The notes beneath the pieces were generated by a model. It was not told where the DNA came from. It ran no database searches and saw nothing but the letters and a program-made list of their open reading frames with translations. A stretch of DNA of 64,000 nt from Scylla paramamosain (lineage: Eukaryota; Arthropoda; Malacostraca; Decapoda; Portunidae), in assembly GCF_035594125.1 (NCBI RefSeq), contig NC_087151.1, forward strand, positions 20,741,753-20,805,752. Reading direction: 5' to 3'. Of the stretch, positions 1-12,345 are shown one piece after another. The position numbers and the translations under genes were made by a program. Position 1 is the stretch's first letter. Every line of letters starts with the position of its first letter.

Positions 1-326
1 GGTAATGTTGATCTGTTTCTCCATATAGAGTCCTATTAAAGCATTTTAACATTTTGGTACCTTAGAAACACTCATAATACATGTTTCTCGTAATGTCATT
101 TCATTTTCCCATACAGGGTATTTTGCATGCAGTTGGGTGTTTTTCAATGTAAGAAGCTCAAAAACACTCAAAATACTTGTTTTCGGTAATGTTATTCTGT
201 TTAATCATGAATGATGTTTAACATACGTTTTAGAGTTTATGGACGCAAGAAGTTAAAAAACAAACTAAAAAAAAAAATTGGCACTTTTTCTTATAGTTTT
301 GTATTCCCATGGAGGGTGATTTCCAT

Positions 327-370
<44 letters not shown>

Positions 371-1036
371 CATTTTGATGCCTAACAAGCTACAAAACAT
401 TCAAAAGACACGTTTCTGGTAATGTTTCTGGTAATGTTTTGGTACCTAGAAACACAAAAACTCTCATTATACACTTTTCTCTTAATATCTTTTTTGTTTT
501 CTTATAGAATACTTTCCATGCATTTTTGCATTTTTCTACGTAACAAGCTCAAAACAAACAAAATACACGTTTATTGTAAAGTTATTGTGCATTTTTTTTT
601 CCTAAAAAGGGTGTTTTGCTTGAGTTTTAGGGTTTTAGTATGTAAGAAGCTGAAAAAACTCAAAAGCCACGTTTTTGGTGTTTTTTTTTTCTATACAGGG
701 TGTTTTCCATGGTTTTCAGCATTTTGCTGCCTAACACGATGAAATAAAAACTCAAAAAAGACGTTTCTATAAATCTTGCTTCCATTCCCCATAAAGGGTG
801 TTGTGCATGCATTTTGGCATTTAGCACTTAACAATGTGAGACAGTCAATTTTTTTTTTTTTGTAGTGTTCTTGTGTTTCTACATATAGAGTGCTTTTCAT
901 GCCTTTTACCGCTTTGGTACATAAGAAGCTGAAGAACTCTCATAATACACGTTTTTTTTGTAATGCCTTTTTGTTTCCCCTTATAAGGATTTTTCCCTGC
1001 ATTTTCGGTGTCAACTTCAAAGCACTCAAAATACTT
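1..1036 (+). repeat. 96-bp satellite array, 5-monomer HOR, forward
   Basis: Degenerate head-to-tail monomers of about 96 bp read forward: a GCATG-type core, then 'ttttggtacctaa', then a 'ctcaaaaacactca' linker and a T-rich end. Variant types follow the same order as in 3560-8940. A 41-base T run interrupts the block at 328-368. Open frames here are by-products of a monomer length divisible by three and carry no recognisable domain. Confidence 0.85.
328..368. repeat. Poly-T homopolymer (41 bp)
   Basis: Uninterrupted T run directly after 'ttccatg' in a monomer of the variant that normally reads 'ttccatgctttttagcg'. It is probably a slippage expansion of the natural T5 of that monomer. Its length is likely uncertain in the assembly. 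Confidence 0.9.
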
Positions 1037-1143
1037 TTTTTTCTTTTTCATATAGGAGGGATACCGGCCAAGAGAAACAAAAAAAAAACAATAAAAAAAA
1101 TGCCCACTCAAATGCCAGTCTCATAAAAGGGTCAAGGCAGTAG

Positions 1144-1398
1144 TCAAAAATTGATGGATAAGTGTCTTGAAACCTCCCTCTTGAAGGAATTCAAGTCATA
1201 GGAAGGTGGAAATACAGAAACAGGCAGGGAGTTCCAGAGTTTACTAGAGAAAGGAATGAATGATTGAGAATACTGGTTAACTCTTGCATTAGAGAGGTGG
1301 ACACCAATAGGGGTAAGAGAAAGAAGAAAGTCTCGTGCAGTGAGGCCGCGGGAGGAGGGGAGGCATGCAGTTAGCAAGATCAGAAGAGCAGTTAGCAT
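1144..1398 (-). pseudogene. Copy A: C-terminal region of the Jockey-like polyprotein
   Basis: The end of the frame matches the last part of copy D ('FIPFSSKLWNSLPVSVFPPS' is visible), ending with the 'SFKREVSRHL' type C-terminus and a stop at 1144. This post-RT region, with a W-N-S-L-P motif, is typical of Jockey/CR1-group LINE proteins. The frame is separated from the upstream RT palm by frameshifts around 1400-1560, where the same protein region is read in another frame. The annotated start is only the first Met in frame, not a real initiation site. Confidence 0.7.
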
Positions 1399-1515
1399 GA
1401 AAATAGTGGTAGAAGATAGCTAGAGATGCAACATTGCGGCGGTGAGAGAAAGGCTGAAGACAGTCATTTAGAGGAGAGGAGTTGATAAAACGAAACGCTG
1501 TTGATTCCACCCTGT

Positions 1516-2121
1516 CTAGAAGAGCAGTATGAGTGGAGCCCCCCCAAGACATGTGAAGCATACTCCATACATGGACGGATAAGAGTTAGCAACTGGGGGG
1601 GGGGGTGAGAAAAACTGGCAGAGACGTCTCAGAACACTACCTACTTTCATAGAAGCTAGAGATGAAATATGAAGTTTCCAGTTCAGATTATAAGTAAAGG
1701 ACAGACCGAGGATGTTCAGTGTAGAAGAGGGGGATAGTTGAGTGTCATTGCAGATCAGGGGATAGTTGTCAGGAAGGTTGTGTCGAGTTGATAGACGAGG
1801 GAATTGAATTTTTGTGGCATTGAACAATACCAAGTTTGCTCTGACCCAATCAGAAAGTTTAGAAAGATCAGAAATCAAGCATTCTGTGGCTTCCGTGCGT
1901 GAAATGTTTACCTCCTGAAGGGTTGGATGTCTATGAAAAGACGTGGAAAAGTGCAGGGTGGTATCATCAGCGTAGGAGTGGATAGGACAAGAAGTTTGGT
2001 TTAGAAGGTCATTAATGAATAATAAGAAGAGAGTGGGTGACAGGACAGAACCCTGAGAAACACCACTGTTAATAGTTAATAGATTTAGGAGAAGAACAGT
2101 GACCGTGTACCACAGCAGCAA
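1516..2121 (-). pseudogene. Copy A: reverse transcriptase palm
   Basis: The frame contains the RT catalytic core: 'FLLFINDLLNQTSCPIHSYA' followed by the second and third Asp of the Y-A-D-D box, then 'TTLHFSTSF'. Motif B reads G-V-S-Q-G instead of the usual G-V-P-Q-G, a substitution at a very conserved proline. The N-terminal part is out of register with the true protein. The domain belongs to an RNA-templated, target-primed reverse transcriptase. A poly-G run on the plus strand near 1598 breaks the frame downstream. Confidence 0.8.
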
Positions 2122-2215
2122 TAGAACGGTCAGAAAGGAAACTTAAGATGACGTTACAGAGAGAAGGATAGAGGCCGTAGGAGGGTAGTTTGGAAATCAA
2201 AGCTTTGTGCCAGAC

Positions 2216-2686
2216 TCAATCAAAAAGCTTTTGATATGTCCAAGGTAACAACAAAAGTTTCACCAAAATATCTAAAAGAGACTCAGTAAGGAAATCCAGA
2301 AGATCACCAGTAGAGCGGCCATGACGGAACCCATACTGGTGATTAGATGGAAGTTTGTGAAGTGATAGATGTTTAAGAATCTTTCTGTTGAGGATAGATT
2401 TAAAATCTTTAGATAGGCAGAAAATTATTGCAATAGGACGGGAGTTTGAGGGATTAGAACGGTCACCCTTTTTAGGAACAGGTTGAATGTAGGCAAACTT
2501 CCAGCAAGAAGGAAAGGTAGATTTTGACAGACAGAGCTGAAAGAGTTTGACTAGGCAAAGTGCAAGCACGGAGGCACAGTTTCGGAGAACAATAGTAGGG
2601 ACCCCATCAGGTCCATAAGCCTTCCGAAGGTTTAGGCCAGCAAGGGCATGGAAAACATCATTGCGAAGAATTTTAATAGGTAGCAT
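2216..2686 (-). pseudogene. Copy A: reverse transcriptase fingers
   Basis: The frame shows the N-terminal RT fingers: 'RKAYGPDGVPTIVLRNCASV', then a 'PVPKKGDRSNPSNSRPIAI' block in which the canonical N-Y-R-P has become N-S-R-P, and 'YGFRHGRSTGDLLDFLTES'. It lies immediately upstream (on the minus strand) of the palm fragment at 1516-2121 and is separated from it by frameshifts near 2120-2240. It is a decayed part of copy A. Confidence 0.8.
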
Positions 2687-2865
2687 GAAGTAGTCAGAGG
2701 GTGGAGGAGAGGGAGGAACAAGCCTTGAATCGTATAAGGTAGAGTTTTTAGCAAAAGTTTGAGCGAAGAGTTCAGCTTTAGAAATAAATGTGATAGCAGT
2801 GGTGCCATCTATTTGAAATAAAGGAGGGAAAGAAAAAGAAGCAAAGTTATTGGAGATATTTTTGG

Positions 2866-3066
2866 CTAGATGCCAGAAGTTACGAGAGGAGTTAGATCTT
2901 GTGATGGAAGGCTTAAGTACCTTTTGTGGGCCACCTCTCTACCATGTATAGCACGAAAACAAGCTGTGTTAAACCAAGGTTTGGAAGGTTTAGGTCGAGA
3001 AAAAGAGTGAGGAATGTACGCCTCCATGACAGACACTACCACCCCTGTTATGTGCTCAGCACACAA
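2866..3066 (-). pseudogene. Copy A: linker between endonuclease and RT
   Basis: The frame carries '[20 protein letters not shown]', the conserved linker after the endonuclease in this family, as in copy D at 45317-45739. It begins just inside the deletion junction near 3125, so the upstream endonuclease is absent. It has no independent function. Confidence 0.65.
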
Positions 3067-3299
3067 AGACGGGTCTCTGACACGGAAGCAGTGGTCATTC
3101 CAAGGAAAGTCAAAAAAATACTTCCTTAGGAAAGATGGTGTTCTACAGACTGAAAATTAGATCTTAGACCGCGAATGTTGCAGAAGTTAATGAAGAAAAA
3201 GAAAGAGGGGGGTGTCAAGACACTTAGGGTCGTCGACAGAAAGGCAGTCCGACCTGGGGACATTTATGGTCCCCTCCCCTGATGAGGACTCCGAGGCAG

Positions 3300-3559
3300 G
3301 TGTAGGAGTCGCCATGATGATTTTAAAATTTTTGAGTGAAGGGTGTGTGTGTTATTAGGTGCTTGTAGTTTTGTGTGGAGGAAGAGAGTTGTCTTTAGAG
3401 GGCAGGCTGTGACTGCCCCCTTGTGTTGTGAGACTCAAAGGGAAACGTTCAGTGAGGTCACTGCTGAGTTTAATGATAAGTTCACAGCACCCCCTGAACT
3501 GTGCTTTAGACCTCACTGGGAGTAATTATCGTTTCGGCAGGTGCCTACTGCCTCCTCCT
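3300..3559 (-). other. Copy A: 5' leader of the Jockey-like element
   Basis: About 250 bp aligns by eye with the leader of copy D (44125-44356), including the terminal 'ctgccgaaacgataatta' and the stretch before the start codon. Two independent insertions sharing the same 5' end show that this is the true element terminus and not a truncation point. Elements of this kind usually carry their promoter inside the transcribed leader (family knowledge). No specific promoter motif is assigned. Confidence 0.6.
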
Positions 3560-4131
3560 TGTTTTTGGTAATGTTTTTTTTCTGTTTCTCCTTAAAGGGT
3601 GTTTTGCATGCGTTTCAGCTTTTTGCTATGTAAGTAGCTAAAAAAAACACTTAAAAGAAAACTTTTTGGTAAAGTTGTTTTGTTTTCTCATATAAGGTGT
3701 TTCCATGCTTTTTAGGGTTATGGTGACTACCACGTACTCAAAAATATTTAAAAAACATTTTTTTCTTTTTTTTAAAGTCGTTTCCTTTCCCCCATATAGT
3801 GTGCTCTCCGTATATGCTGGCGGTTAGGTACCTAATAATGTGAAATACACTCAAAACACATATTTTTCGTAATTTTGTTCTCTTTCTCCATATTGAGTGC
3901 TGTTCATGCTGTTTCAAATTTTAATACCAGAAAGATCAAAAACACTCATAACAAACGTTTCTCATAGTGTCCTTTTGTTTCCCTATGTAAGGTACTTTCC
4001 ACGCATTTTTGCGTTTTTTGTCCATAACAAGGTTAAAAACACTCACATAACTTGTTTTTGTTAATGTTATTGTGTTTTTTTTCAATAAAATATTATTTTG
4101 CATTTTGGGCAAATGCAAAAAGTAAAAAAAA

Positions 4132-4205
4132 TTCTAAGTAAAAATGAAAAAAAAATTTTGGATTTTTACTTAGAAAAATGCATTTTGCATTTTTCTAAGT
4201 AAAAA
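4132..4205. repeat. Overlapping perfect hairpins (20-bp and 14-bp arms)
   Basis: 4132-4145 is the exact reverse complement of 4162-4175. The partly overlapping 4163-4182 is the exact reverse complement of 4186-4205 with a 3-base loop. The same short sequence thus appears three times in alternating orientation within a type-A/B monomer. This is what successive intrastrand template switches would leave. Confidence 0.85.
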
Positions 4206-6692
4206 GTAAAAAAAAAAAAACACTCGAAATACTTGTTTTTTGTGATGTTATTTTCATTCATAGAGATTTTTTTTTACATGGGCTTTAACGTTTTGACTTG
4301 TAAGTAAATCATAAACTATGAAAAGAAACGTGTTTCGTAATGTTTTGTTTTCAATATTAGGTTCGTCCCATGCTTTTTTTTTTTTTTTAGCGTTATAGTG
4401 ACTAGCACGTTCATAAATACGCAAAAGGCAGGTTTTATAAATCTCGTTTCTTTTTCTCTTAAAGGATGCGTGCATTTTGGCGTTTTGGTTCATAAAAATG
4501 TGAGTTAAAGTCATAATACGTGTTTTTGGTAATGTTATATTTCTCCATATACAATGCTATTCATGCGTTTTCGAGTTATGCTACCTAAAAAGCTCAAAAA
4601 CATTCACACGACACGGTTTTTGTAAGGTCCTTTCCTTTCCCCATATAGTGTACTTCCATATATTTTGGCATTTATGTACGTAACAAGCTCAAAACTCTTA
4701 AAAATACCCGTTTTTGGTAATGCTGTTGAGACGTCTCTGACACGTTTCTGGAAATGTCGTTTCTTTTCTTCATATATTGTGATTTGCATGCATTTTAGCG
4801 TTATGGCGTCTAAAAATGTGAAATACACTTGGTATATTCATATTTTGTAATATTGTTCTTTTCACCAGAGTGCTATTCATGCGTTTTCGAGTTTTGGTAC
4901 CTAAGAAACTCAAAAACTCTCATAATACATGTTTCTCATAATGTCTTTTCGTTTCCCCATATAAGGTACTTTCCCTGCAATTCTAAATTTTTCAACGTAA
5001 CAACCTTAAAAAGCTAAAAATACTTGTTTTTTGGGTAATGTAATTCTCCTTAGCCATGCCTTTCAGCGTTTTGGTATGTAAGAAGTAAAAAAAAAATTGT
5101 CCGAAGACACATTTAATGTTTTGTTTTTGTGTTTTCCATGATTTTTACCGTTTTTTGGTACCTAACACTAAAAAAAAAAAAAAAAAAAACACTGAAAAGA
5201 CAGGTTTCTGGTAATGTTTCTTGGTTTCTCCATATAGGGGGCATTTAATGGTTTTTGCGTTTTGGTATCTATCAATGTGAAAAACTGAAAAAAACACGTT
5301 TTTGGAAATGTCCTTTTTCTCCAAAATAGAGTGCTAATCGTGTGTTTTAACATTTTGGTATCTAAGAAGCTTAAAACTCTCATAATAAAAGTTTCTTGTA
5401 ATGTCTTTTCGTTATTCCGTTTAGTGTATTTTACATGCATTTTGGCTTTTTTACGTAATAAGCTAAAAAAAAACCCTCAAAATACACTTTTTTAGTAAAG
5501 TTATTGTGTTTCCCCCATAAAGGGTGTTTTGCATGAGTATTAGCTCAGTATGCACCTCAAAAACACTCAAAAGACACGTTTTCGGTAATGTTGTTTTCCT
5601 TTCCCTTATAAGGTGTTTTCTATGCTTTTTAGCGTTTTAGTGCCTAGCACGCTCATAACCACTCAAAAGACACGTTTCTGGAAATCTTGTTTCCTTTCCC
5701 CATATAAGGTGCTATTTATGCATTTTTGCATTTTGGTACCTATCAATGTTAAAAGCACGTTTTTGGTAATATTGTTTTGTTTCTACATATGGGATGCTAT
5801 TCATCCGTTTTAGCGCTTTGATACCTAAAATATAGAGTGCTTTTCATGCATTTTAGTGTTTAGATATCTAAGGAAAAAAATTATAATACATGTTTCTCGT
5901 AATGTCATTTCGTTTCCTTATACAGGATACTTTGGACGCATTTTGGCATTTTTCTACGTAAGAAGCTCAAAAACTCAGATTACTAATATTTTTGTAATAG
6001 TTTATCTTTTCTTATGAAGGGTGCTTTACAAACATTTTAGCATTTTGGCTCAAAAACTACTGACTTTTTTGATAATGTTGGTTTGTTTTCCCAAATAGTT
6101 TGCTTTCCATACTTTTTAGCGTTATGGTTCGTAGCACGCTCAAAAATACTCAAAAGACATGTTTTTTTTTTTCCAAATCTCGTTGCCTTTCCCCATATAG
6201 TGCGTTTTGCGTGCATTTTGGCGTTTTCGTACCTAAGAATGAGAAACACGCTCAAAATAGACGTTTTTGGTAATGTTCTCTTTCTCCTTATAGAGTGCTA
6301 TTCAGGCATTTTAGCGTTTTTGGTGCCTAAGAAGCTCAAAACACTCAAAATACACGGTTCTCGTAATGTCCTTTCCTTTATATTTTGGTGTTTTTTTTAC
6401 GTAAGTAGTTAAAAACGCACGAAATATTTGTTTTCTGATTCCATATATGGTGTTTTCCATGCTGTTTAGCGTTTTAGTGCCTAATATCCAGGAAAACACT
6501 CAACAGATACGTTTCTTGTAATGTCTTTTCTTTTCCCCATATAAGGGGATACATTTCTAGATACATTTCTGCATACATTTCTGCGTTTTGGTACCTAACA
6601 ATGTAAAAAACAATAAAAATACACGTTTTTCGTAATGTTTTTTTCCTTTTCTCCATATAGAGTGCTATTAACAGTTTTCGCGTTTTCTTACC

Positions 6693-6693
<1 letters not shown>

Positions 6694-6764
<71 letters not shown>
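6694..6764. repeat. (TAA)n microsatellite
   Basis: Perfect trinucleotide repeat of about 70 bp replacing the linker of a type-E monomer, directly after 'ttttcttaccta'. Array monomers resume at 'gcataattctgataatgtc'. Confidence 0.95.
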
Positions 6765-6765
<1 letters not shown>

Positions 6766-8940
6766 CATAATTCTGATAATGTCTTTTCATTGCCCTATAT
6801 GCAGTAGTTTGCATGCTTTTTGGAATTTCTCTACGTAGCAAGCTGAAAAACACTCAAAATACACGATTTTGGTAAATTTATTCTATTATTGCACATAAGA
6901 GGTGTTTTCATGCGTTTCCTACGAAAGTAGCTAAAAAGAAATGAAAAGAATCATTTTTGGTAATGATATTTTGCTTTTCCATATAGGGTGTTTTCCATGT
7001 TTTTTTTCATCATTTTGGTGCCTAGCACGCTCATAAACAATCAAAAGACACGTTTGTGGAAATTTCTTTTCCTTTTCTTATATAAAGTGCTTTACATGCA
7101 TTTTGGCGTTTTGATACCTAACAATGTGAAATGCTCTCAAAATACTCTTTTTTGTAGCGTTGTTCTTTTTTCTCCGTATAAAGTCTTACCCATGCGTTTT
7201 AGCATTTTCTTACCTAAAAAGCCCAAAAATTCATAATACACGTTTCTCGTAATGTCTTTTCGCTTCCCCATGTAGAGTATTTTGCATGCATTATGGCTTT
7301 TTCTACGTAACAAGCTAAAAAAAAACACACAAGGTATTCATTTTTAGTAAAGTTATTCTGTTTCGCCATAAAAGGTTGTTTTCCATCCGTTTTAGCGTTC
7401 TGGTACGTAAGTACCTCAAAAGACTCAAAAAATTGTTATTTGTAATGTTGTTTTCTTTTCCCATAGAGGTTCCTTTCCGTGCTTTTTAGCGATATGGTGC
7501 TTAGCACACTCTTCAAAGATATATTTTTTTAAAATCTCGTTTCCTTTCTCCAGTTAATGTGCTTTGTATGCATTTTGGTTATTTGATACCTAAAGATGTG
7601 ATATACATTTAAAATACACGTTTTTGTTAATGTTCTGTTACTCCATATAGAGTGTCATGTACTCTCGAGTTTTGGTATCTTAAAAAAAAATACTAATAAT
7701 AAACGGTTCTCATAATGTCCTTTCGTTTCCCCATATAGGATACTTTCTACACATTTTTCGCGTTTTTTGTACGTAACATGAGGAAAAACACACAAAAAAC
7801 TTTTTTTTTTGATAACGTTATTGTGTTTTCCCATAAGGGATGTTTTCTCTGCGTTTTATCGTTTTGGTACATAAATAGTTCAAAACACTCAAAAGACATA
7901 ATTTTAGTAATCTTGTTTTCTTTTTCCATATAAAGAGTTTTCCATTTTTTTTTTTTTTTTTTTAGCGTTTTGCTGCCTAACACGCTCATGAACACTCGAA
8001 AGGCACTTTTCTGGAAATGTTGTTTCTTTTCGCCATATAGAGTGCTTTGCATGCATTTTGGCGTCTTGGTACCTAAATCATGTGAAATACAATAAAATAA
8101 AAGTTTTAGTAATGTTTAGTTTCTCCATTTAGAGTGCTATTCATGTTTTATCACGTTTTGTTACATAAGAAGGTAAAAAATACTCATAATAAACGTTTCT
8201 CATAATATTCTTTGGTTTTCTCATATAGTGTACTTTCCTTGTATTTTGGCGTTTTTGTACGTAACAAGCTCAAAACACTCAATATTTTTTTTATTTTGGT
8301 AATATTATTCTGTTTCTTCTTACAGGGTGTTTTGCATGCGTTTTAGCGTTTTGGTATGTAAGAAGCCGAAAAAGATAAGTTTTTGGTAAAGTTCTTTTCT
8401 ATTCCCATATTGGGTGATTTTCCATACTTTTTGTTTTTTTCTTAGAATTTTGGAGCTTAACATGCACAAAAATACTCAAAATATGTTTCTAATAATGTCA
8501 TTTCATTTCTTAATAAAATTGACTTTGCAAGCATTTTTGCGTTTTTTGGTACCTAAAAAAGAAAAACACTTGAAATTCAAGTTTTTGGTTATGTTCTTTT
8601 TTCTCGATATAGGGTGTTACTGATGCGATTTCGCCTTTTTGGTACCTAAGAAGCTCAAAACTCTCATATCTGAAATGTCTCTTATCTGAATGTCTTTTGT
8701 TTCTCCATAAAGGGTTATTTGAGTTTTAGCGTTTTGATACTTAAATAGTTCAAAACACACACACACACAAAAAAAAAGGTTTTTGTCAATGGTGTTTCGT
8801 TTCTCCATATAGAGCCTATTAACGCCTTTTCTCCTTTTTGTACCTAAGAAGTAAAAAAAAAAAAATATGCGCATAATTCGCTTCTCTTAATGTCTTTTAC
8901 GTTCCCATATAGGGTACTTTCTATGGATTTTGGCCTGGTA

Positions 8941-10310
8941 CTTGGGGAAACAGAACAACATTTTTCAAAAATGTGTGCTTTAAGTATTTTCAGTTTGTTA
9001 GGTACAACAAAAAAAAAAGAAAAAAAAATCCAAAAGCATGAGTTTTAATTGTTTTTCAGCTTGTTAGGTACGAAATACATGCAAATTAGCATATATAATG
9101 AAACGATATAATCACAAACGTGTATATTTTTTTTTAATGTTCTAAGGTATCAAAAAAGTTATGTTCCGGAGGAACATAACTTTATCAAAAACGTGTGTAC
9201 TTAGTGTTTTTAAGTTCATTAGGTGCAAAAACGCCTAAACATATGCAATGTAGCACATATGAGGAAACTAAACGATATTACCACAAACGTATCTTATGAG
9301 TGTTTTTTTAAGATTCTTCGGTGCTGAAACGCTAAAACTTATGAATATTCCTCTATATTGAGGGAACAAAAAAAAACATCATTACAAAAATGTGTATTAT
9401 GAGTGTGATTCACCATGTTACGTACCAAAACGCCAAAATGCATAGAAAGAACCCTTTCTGGAGAAAAAATAAAAAAAAATAAAATAAAATAAAAAAAAAT
9501 CAGCATATAATATTAAAAAAAACGTGTGTTTTAAGTGTTTTTGTTAGATATCAAAATGCCAAAACCTATTCAAAGGTTCCAGTATAGGGAAACGAAACGA
9601 AATAATCACAAACAAAAGCTATCAGGACGCTAAAACACAAAAATAGTACTCTATATTCAGAAACAGAACAACATTAAGAAAAGCGTTATGAATTATGAGT
9701 CTTATTCACTATGATAGGTGCGAAAACTTCAAAATGCTTACCTGTATGCATATATACCTATATACCTATATTAAGAAACATATCTATATTACCAGAAACC
9801 TGCATTATGACTCTTTTTTTTTATTTAGTTAGATATCTTAAGATATCTTAAGATACGAGTATCTTATTAGAAAATAAAACAACTGCCAAAAACATGTTTT
9901 TTTTCAGGTTTTGCGTATCAAAACGCTAAAATTCATTTTGAGCTTCTTACGTACCAAAACTCTAAAATGCATGCAAAACTCTCTGTCCAGAGGAACATAA
10001 CATTATCAATAATGTGTGTTTTAAGTGTTTTTTTTTTTTCAGTTCATTATATACCAAAACGCCTAGACATTTACAAATCTGCCTTTTTGGGGAAACTAAG
10101 CGATATTTCCATAAACGTGTCTTATGAGAGTTTTTTACGGTTTTTAGGTGATGAGACGCTAACACAAATAAATATTAATCTATATTGAGAAAGAAAACGT
10201 TATTACTAAAAGTGTGTGTTATGAGGCTCATTCACCATATTAAGTACAAAAACGCCAAAAATGTATACAAAGAACTTTTCTGGAGAAACAGAACATTTCC
10301 AAAAAAAGTA
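8941..10310 (-). repeat. 96-bp satellite array, 11-monomer HOR type, reversed block
   Basis: At about 8941 the forward array stops inside a monomer and reverse-complement monomers begin ('ggaaacagaacaacattttt'). The linkers here ('ttcagtttgttaggtac', 'attcaccatgttacgtacc') match the reverse complements of P2 and P3/P11 types of the 11-monomer HOR, not the 5-monomer HOR. The block ends near 10310, where forward monomers resume. No gene is seen. Confidence 0.8.
9155..9183. repeat. Perfect hairpin (13-bp arms, 3-base loop)
   Basis: 'aaagttatgttcc' is followed by 'gga' and by its exact reverse complement. Sibling monomers contain only the right arm ('ggaacataac'), so the left arm is an inverted copy added here. 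Confidence 0.8.
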
Positions 10311-12273
10311 AGTTTCTTTTTATGCATTTCATCGTTTTTGTACCTAACGTACAATAATAAGACTCATAATTAACGTTTTTTTTTTTTTTTTTCATAAAGT
10401 TGTTTTGTTTGTCAGTATAGAGTATTATTCACGTGTTTTAGAGTTCTAATATCTAACAAAATCGAAAACACTCATAATACACGGTTGTGATTATAACTTT
10501 TGGTATTCCTATATTGGCTACTTTGCATGTTTTTTGGCCTTTTAGTACTTATAAACTTGAAAAAAAAATTAAAAAAACGTTTTTTGTTTCTCCAAAAATT
10601 TAAGATTTTGAACCTAATATGGTGTATCACTTTCATAATACACATTTTTATTAATGATTTTCTTTTACTCAACTTTGAGTATTTTTCATATGTTGTAGTG
10701 TTTTAACACCTAAGAACCTCAAAAACAATCATAAGACACGTCTTTGACAATATAATTTAGTTTCCCAATATTGGCTAATTTGCATGTGTTTTGGCGTACC
10801 TAATAAACTCAAAAAGCACACCTTTTTGGTAATGTTTTTTTGTTCCTCGAGAATGGGTGTTTTGGATGCATATTAGAGTTTTGGTACCTTAAAAGCTCAT
10901 AAACACTGGAAATTGTCTGTTTAATTGTCCATTTTAAGGTGTTTTCCATGCTTTTTAGCGTTTAGGTGCCTAATATGCTTAGAAACAGGCAAATAACAAG
11001 TTTCTGGTAATTTTGTTACGTTATCCCATATAGGATGATTTGCATGCATTTGGGGCTTTAATAACTAACTAGCTCAAAACACTCAAAATATACTTTTTGA
11101 GAAAGTTGTTTTGTTTCTCCAAAAAGGGTGTTTAGCATGCGTTTTAGAATTTTGGTTTGTAAGAATCCGAAAACTCTTAAAAGAAACTTTTTTTGGTAAA
11201 GTTGTTTTCTTTTCCAATATATTGTATTTTTCACGCAGTTTGGCGTTTTGGTATCTAACAACATAAAAAAAAATAACATTGATCATACAGTTTTTTGGTA
11301 ATGTAGTTCTGTTTTTTTTTTTTTTTCTTTGTTTGGATGCATTTTGACGTTTTGGTACCTAACATGGTGCAAAATACTGTTCTGTTTCTTAATATAGAGT
11401 ACTATTCACGTGTTTTAGCTTTCTGATACATTAGAACATCAAAAACACACGTAACACATGTTTGTGATTATATAATTCATTTTTCCCATATTGATATTTT
11501 GCAAGTGTTTTGGTGTTCTGTTACTTAACAAACTGAAAAACACTTAAAACACCCATTTTTGGAAATACTTTTTTTTTCAGAAATGGTTTTTGTATGCATT
11601 TTGGCGATTTTGATGAAAAACATTCAAAATACAAGTTTTTAGTAATGATGTTCTCTTCCTCAATTTTGATTAATATTCATATGCTTTAGCGTTTCAACAT
11701 CTAAGAGCCTTAAATAAACACTCATATGACACGTTTGAGATAATTTGCATGTGTTTTGGTACCTAATAAACAAAAAAAACACCCAAAACACATGTTTTTA
11801 GTAATGCTGTTTTGTTCCTCCAGACAAGGTGTTTTGTATGTATTTTTAAATATTTCTTATGTAAGAAGTTAAAAAAAAGCTCAAAAGACACAATTTGTTA
11901 AAGTTGTTTAGTTTTCTAATTAGACTTTTTCCATACTTTTTTTTAACATTTTGGTGCCTAATTTGCTAGACAAATAAAATAAAATAAACAAGCAAATGAC
12001 ACGTTTCTCGTAATGTCGTTTTATTACCCTTAAACGATGCTTTGCAACCATTTTGATACACTATTTTGATGAGGTTAATCTCTATAAAGGGTGTTTTACA
12101 TGAGTTTTATCATTTTGGTATATAAGTAGCTGGAAACACTCAAAAGCCACGTTTTTGATAATGCATTCTTTTTCAATATAGTGTGCTTTGCATGAATTTT
12201 GGCGGTTTGATACCTAACAAGCTCAAGACATTCATAATACAGGTTTTTGGTAATGTAGTTAGGTTTCATACTA
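10311..12273 (+). repeat. 96-bp satellite array, 11-monomer HOR, forward
   Basis: Forward monomers of the 11-member series. The P1 landmark (a 'gtactattcacgtg'-like string) starts near 10422 and 11399, a spacing of 977 bp, close to eleven 96-bp monomers with losses. P1-P2 junctions read 'gtgattatat.gtttcgtttc'. Nothing gene-like is present. Confidence 0.8.
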
Positions 12274-12345
12274 ATCTAATTTTCAATCTGTAAAACACCA
12301 GCTTTTCTCTTTTAAACCTCATCTTCTTTTCCTCACTGAACTCAG

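Larger units (their letters stand above)
1037..3559 (-). mobile_element. Jockey-like non-LTR retrotransposon, copy A, endonuclease-deleted
   Basis: Reading the minus strand, the element begins near 3559 with the same 5' terminus as copy D ('ctgccgaaacgataatta'), followed by a 5' leader and the first coding bases. Sequence then jumps near 3125, from the 'ctgtagaacacca' region straight to the 'gactttccttggaatga' region. This removes the stretch that in copy D runs from about 44550 to about 45240, i.e. nearly the whole endonuclease domain. The linker, reverse transcriptase and C-terminal region follow, then a 3' UTR ending in an A-rich tail (T-rich at 1037-1052 on the plus strand). Several frameshifts show it is dead. 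Array sequence of the same orientation flanks it on both sides. Confidence 0.85.
3560..8940 (+). repeat. 96-bp satellite array, 5-monomer HOR (~480 bp), forward
   Basis: Five monomer types recur in order. Type E carries 'gagtgctattcatgcg' and ends 'cgtttctcgtaatgtc'. Type A carries 'cgtttccccatatagg' and 'ctacgtaacaagc'. Type B carries 'ataaagggtgttttgcatg' and 'acgtaagaagc'. Type C carries 'gtgttttccatgcttttt' and 'tgcctagcacgctc'. Type D carries 'gtgtgctttgcatgc' and 'acctaacaatgtgaaa'. Type-E landmarks start near 4868, 5329, 5793 and 6293, giving spacings of 461, 464 and 500 bp; some periods gain or lose monomers. No gene is seen. Confidence 0.85.

Noticed and set aside
422..1126. Several 70-106 codon open frames as possible small genes
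   Set aside because: They lie wholly in tandem satellite monomers, occur on both strands in the same place, and show no domain. The same residue patterns recur throughout the array because 96 is a multiple of three.
3560..8940. CENP-B-box-like motif in the monomers
   Set aside because: The 'ttcgtttccccatatagg' region was compared with the known box; the required CG and A positions do not match. No centromere claim is made from motif content.
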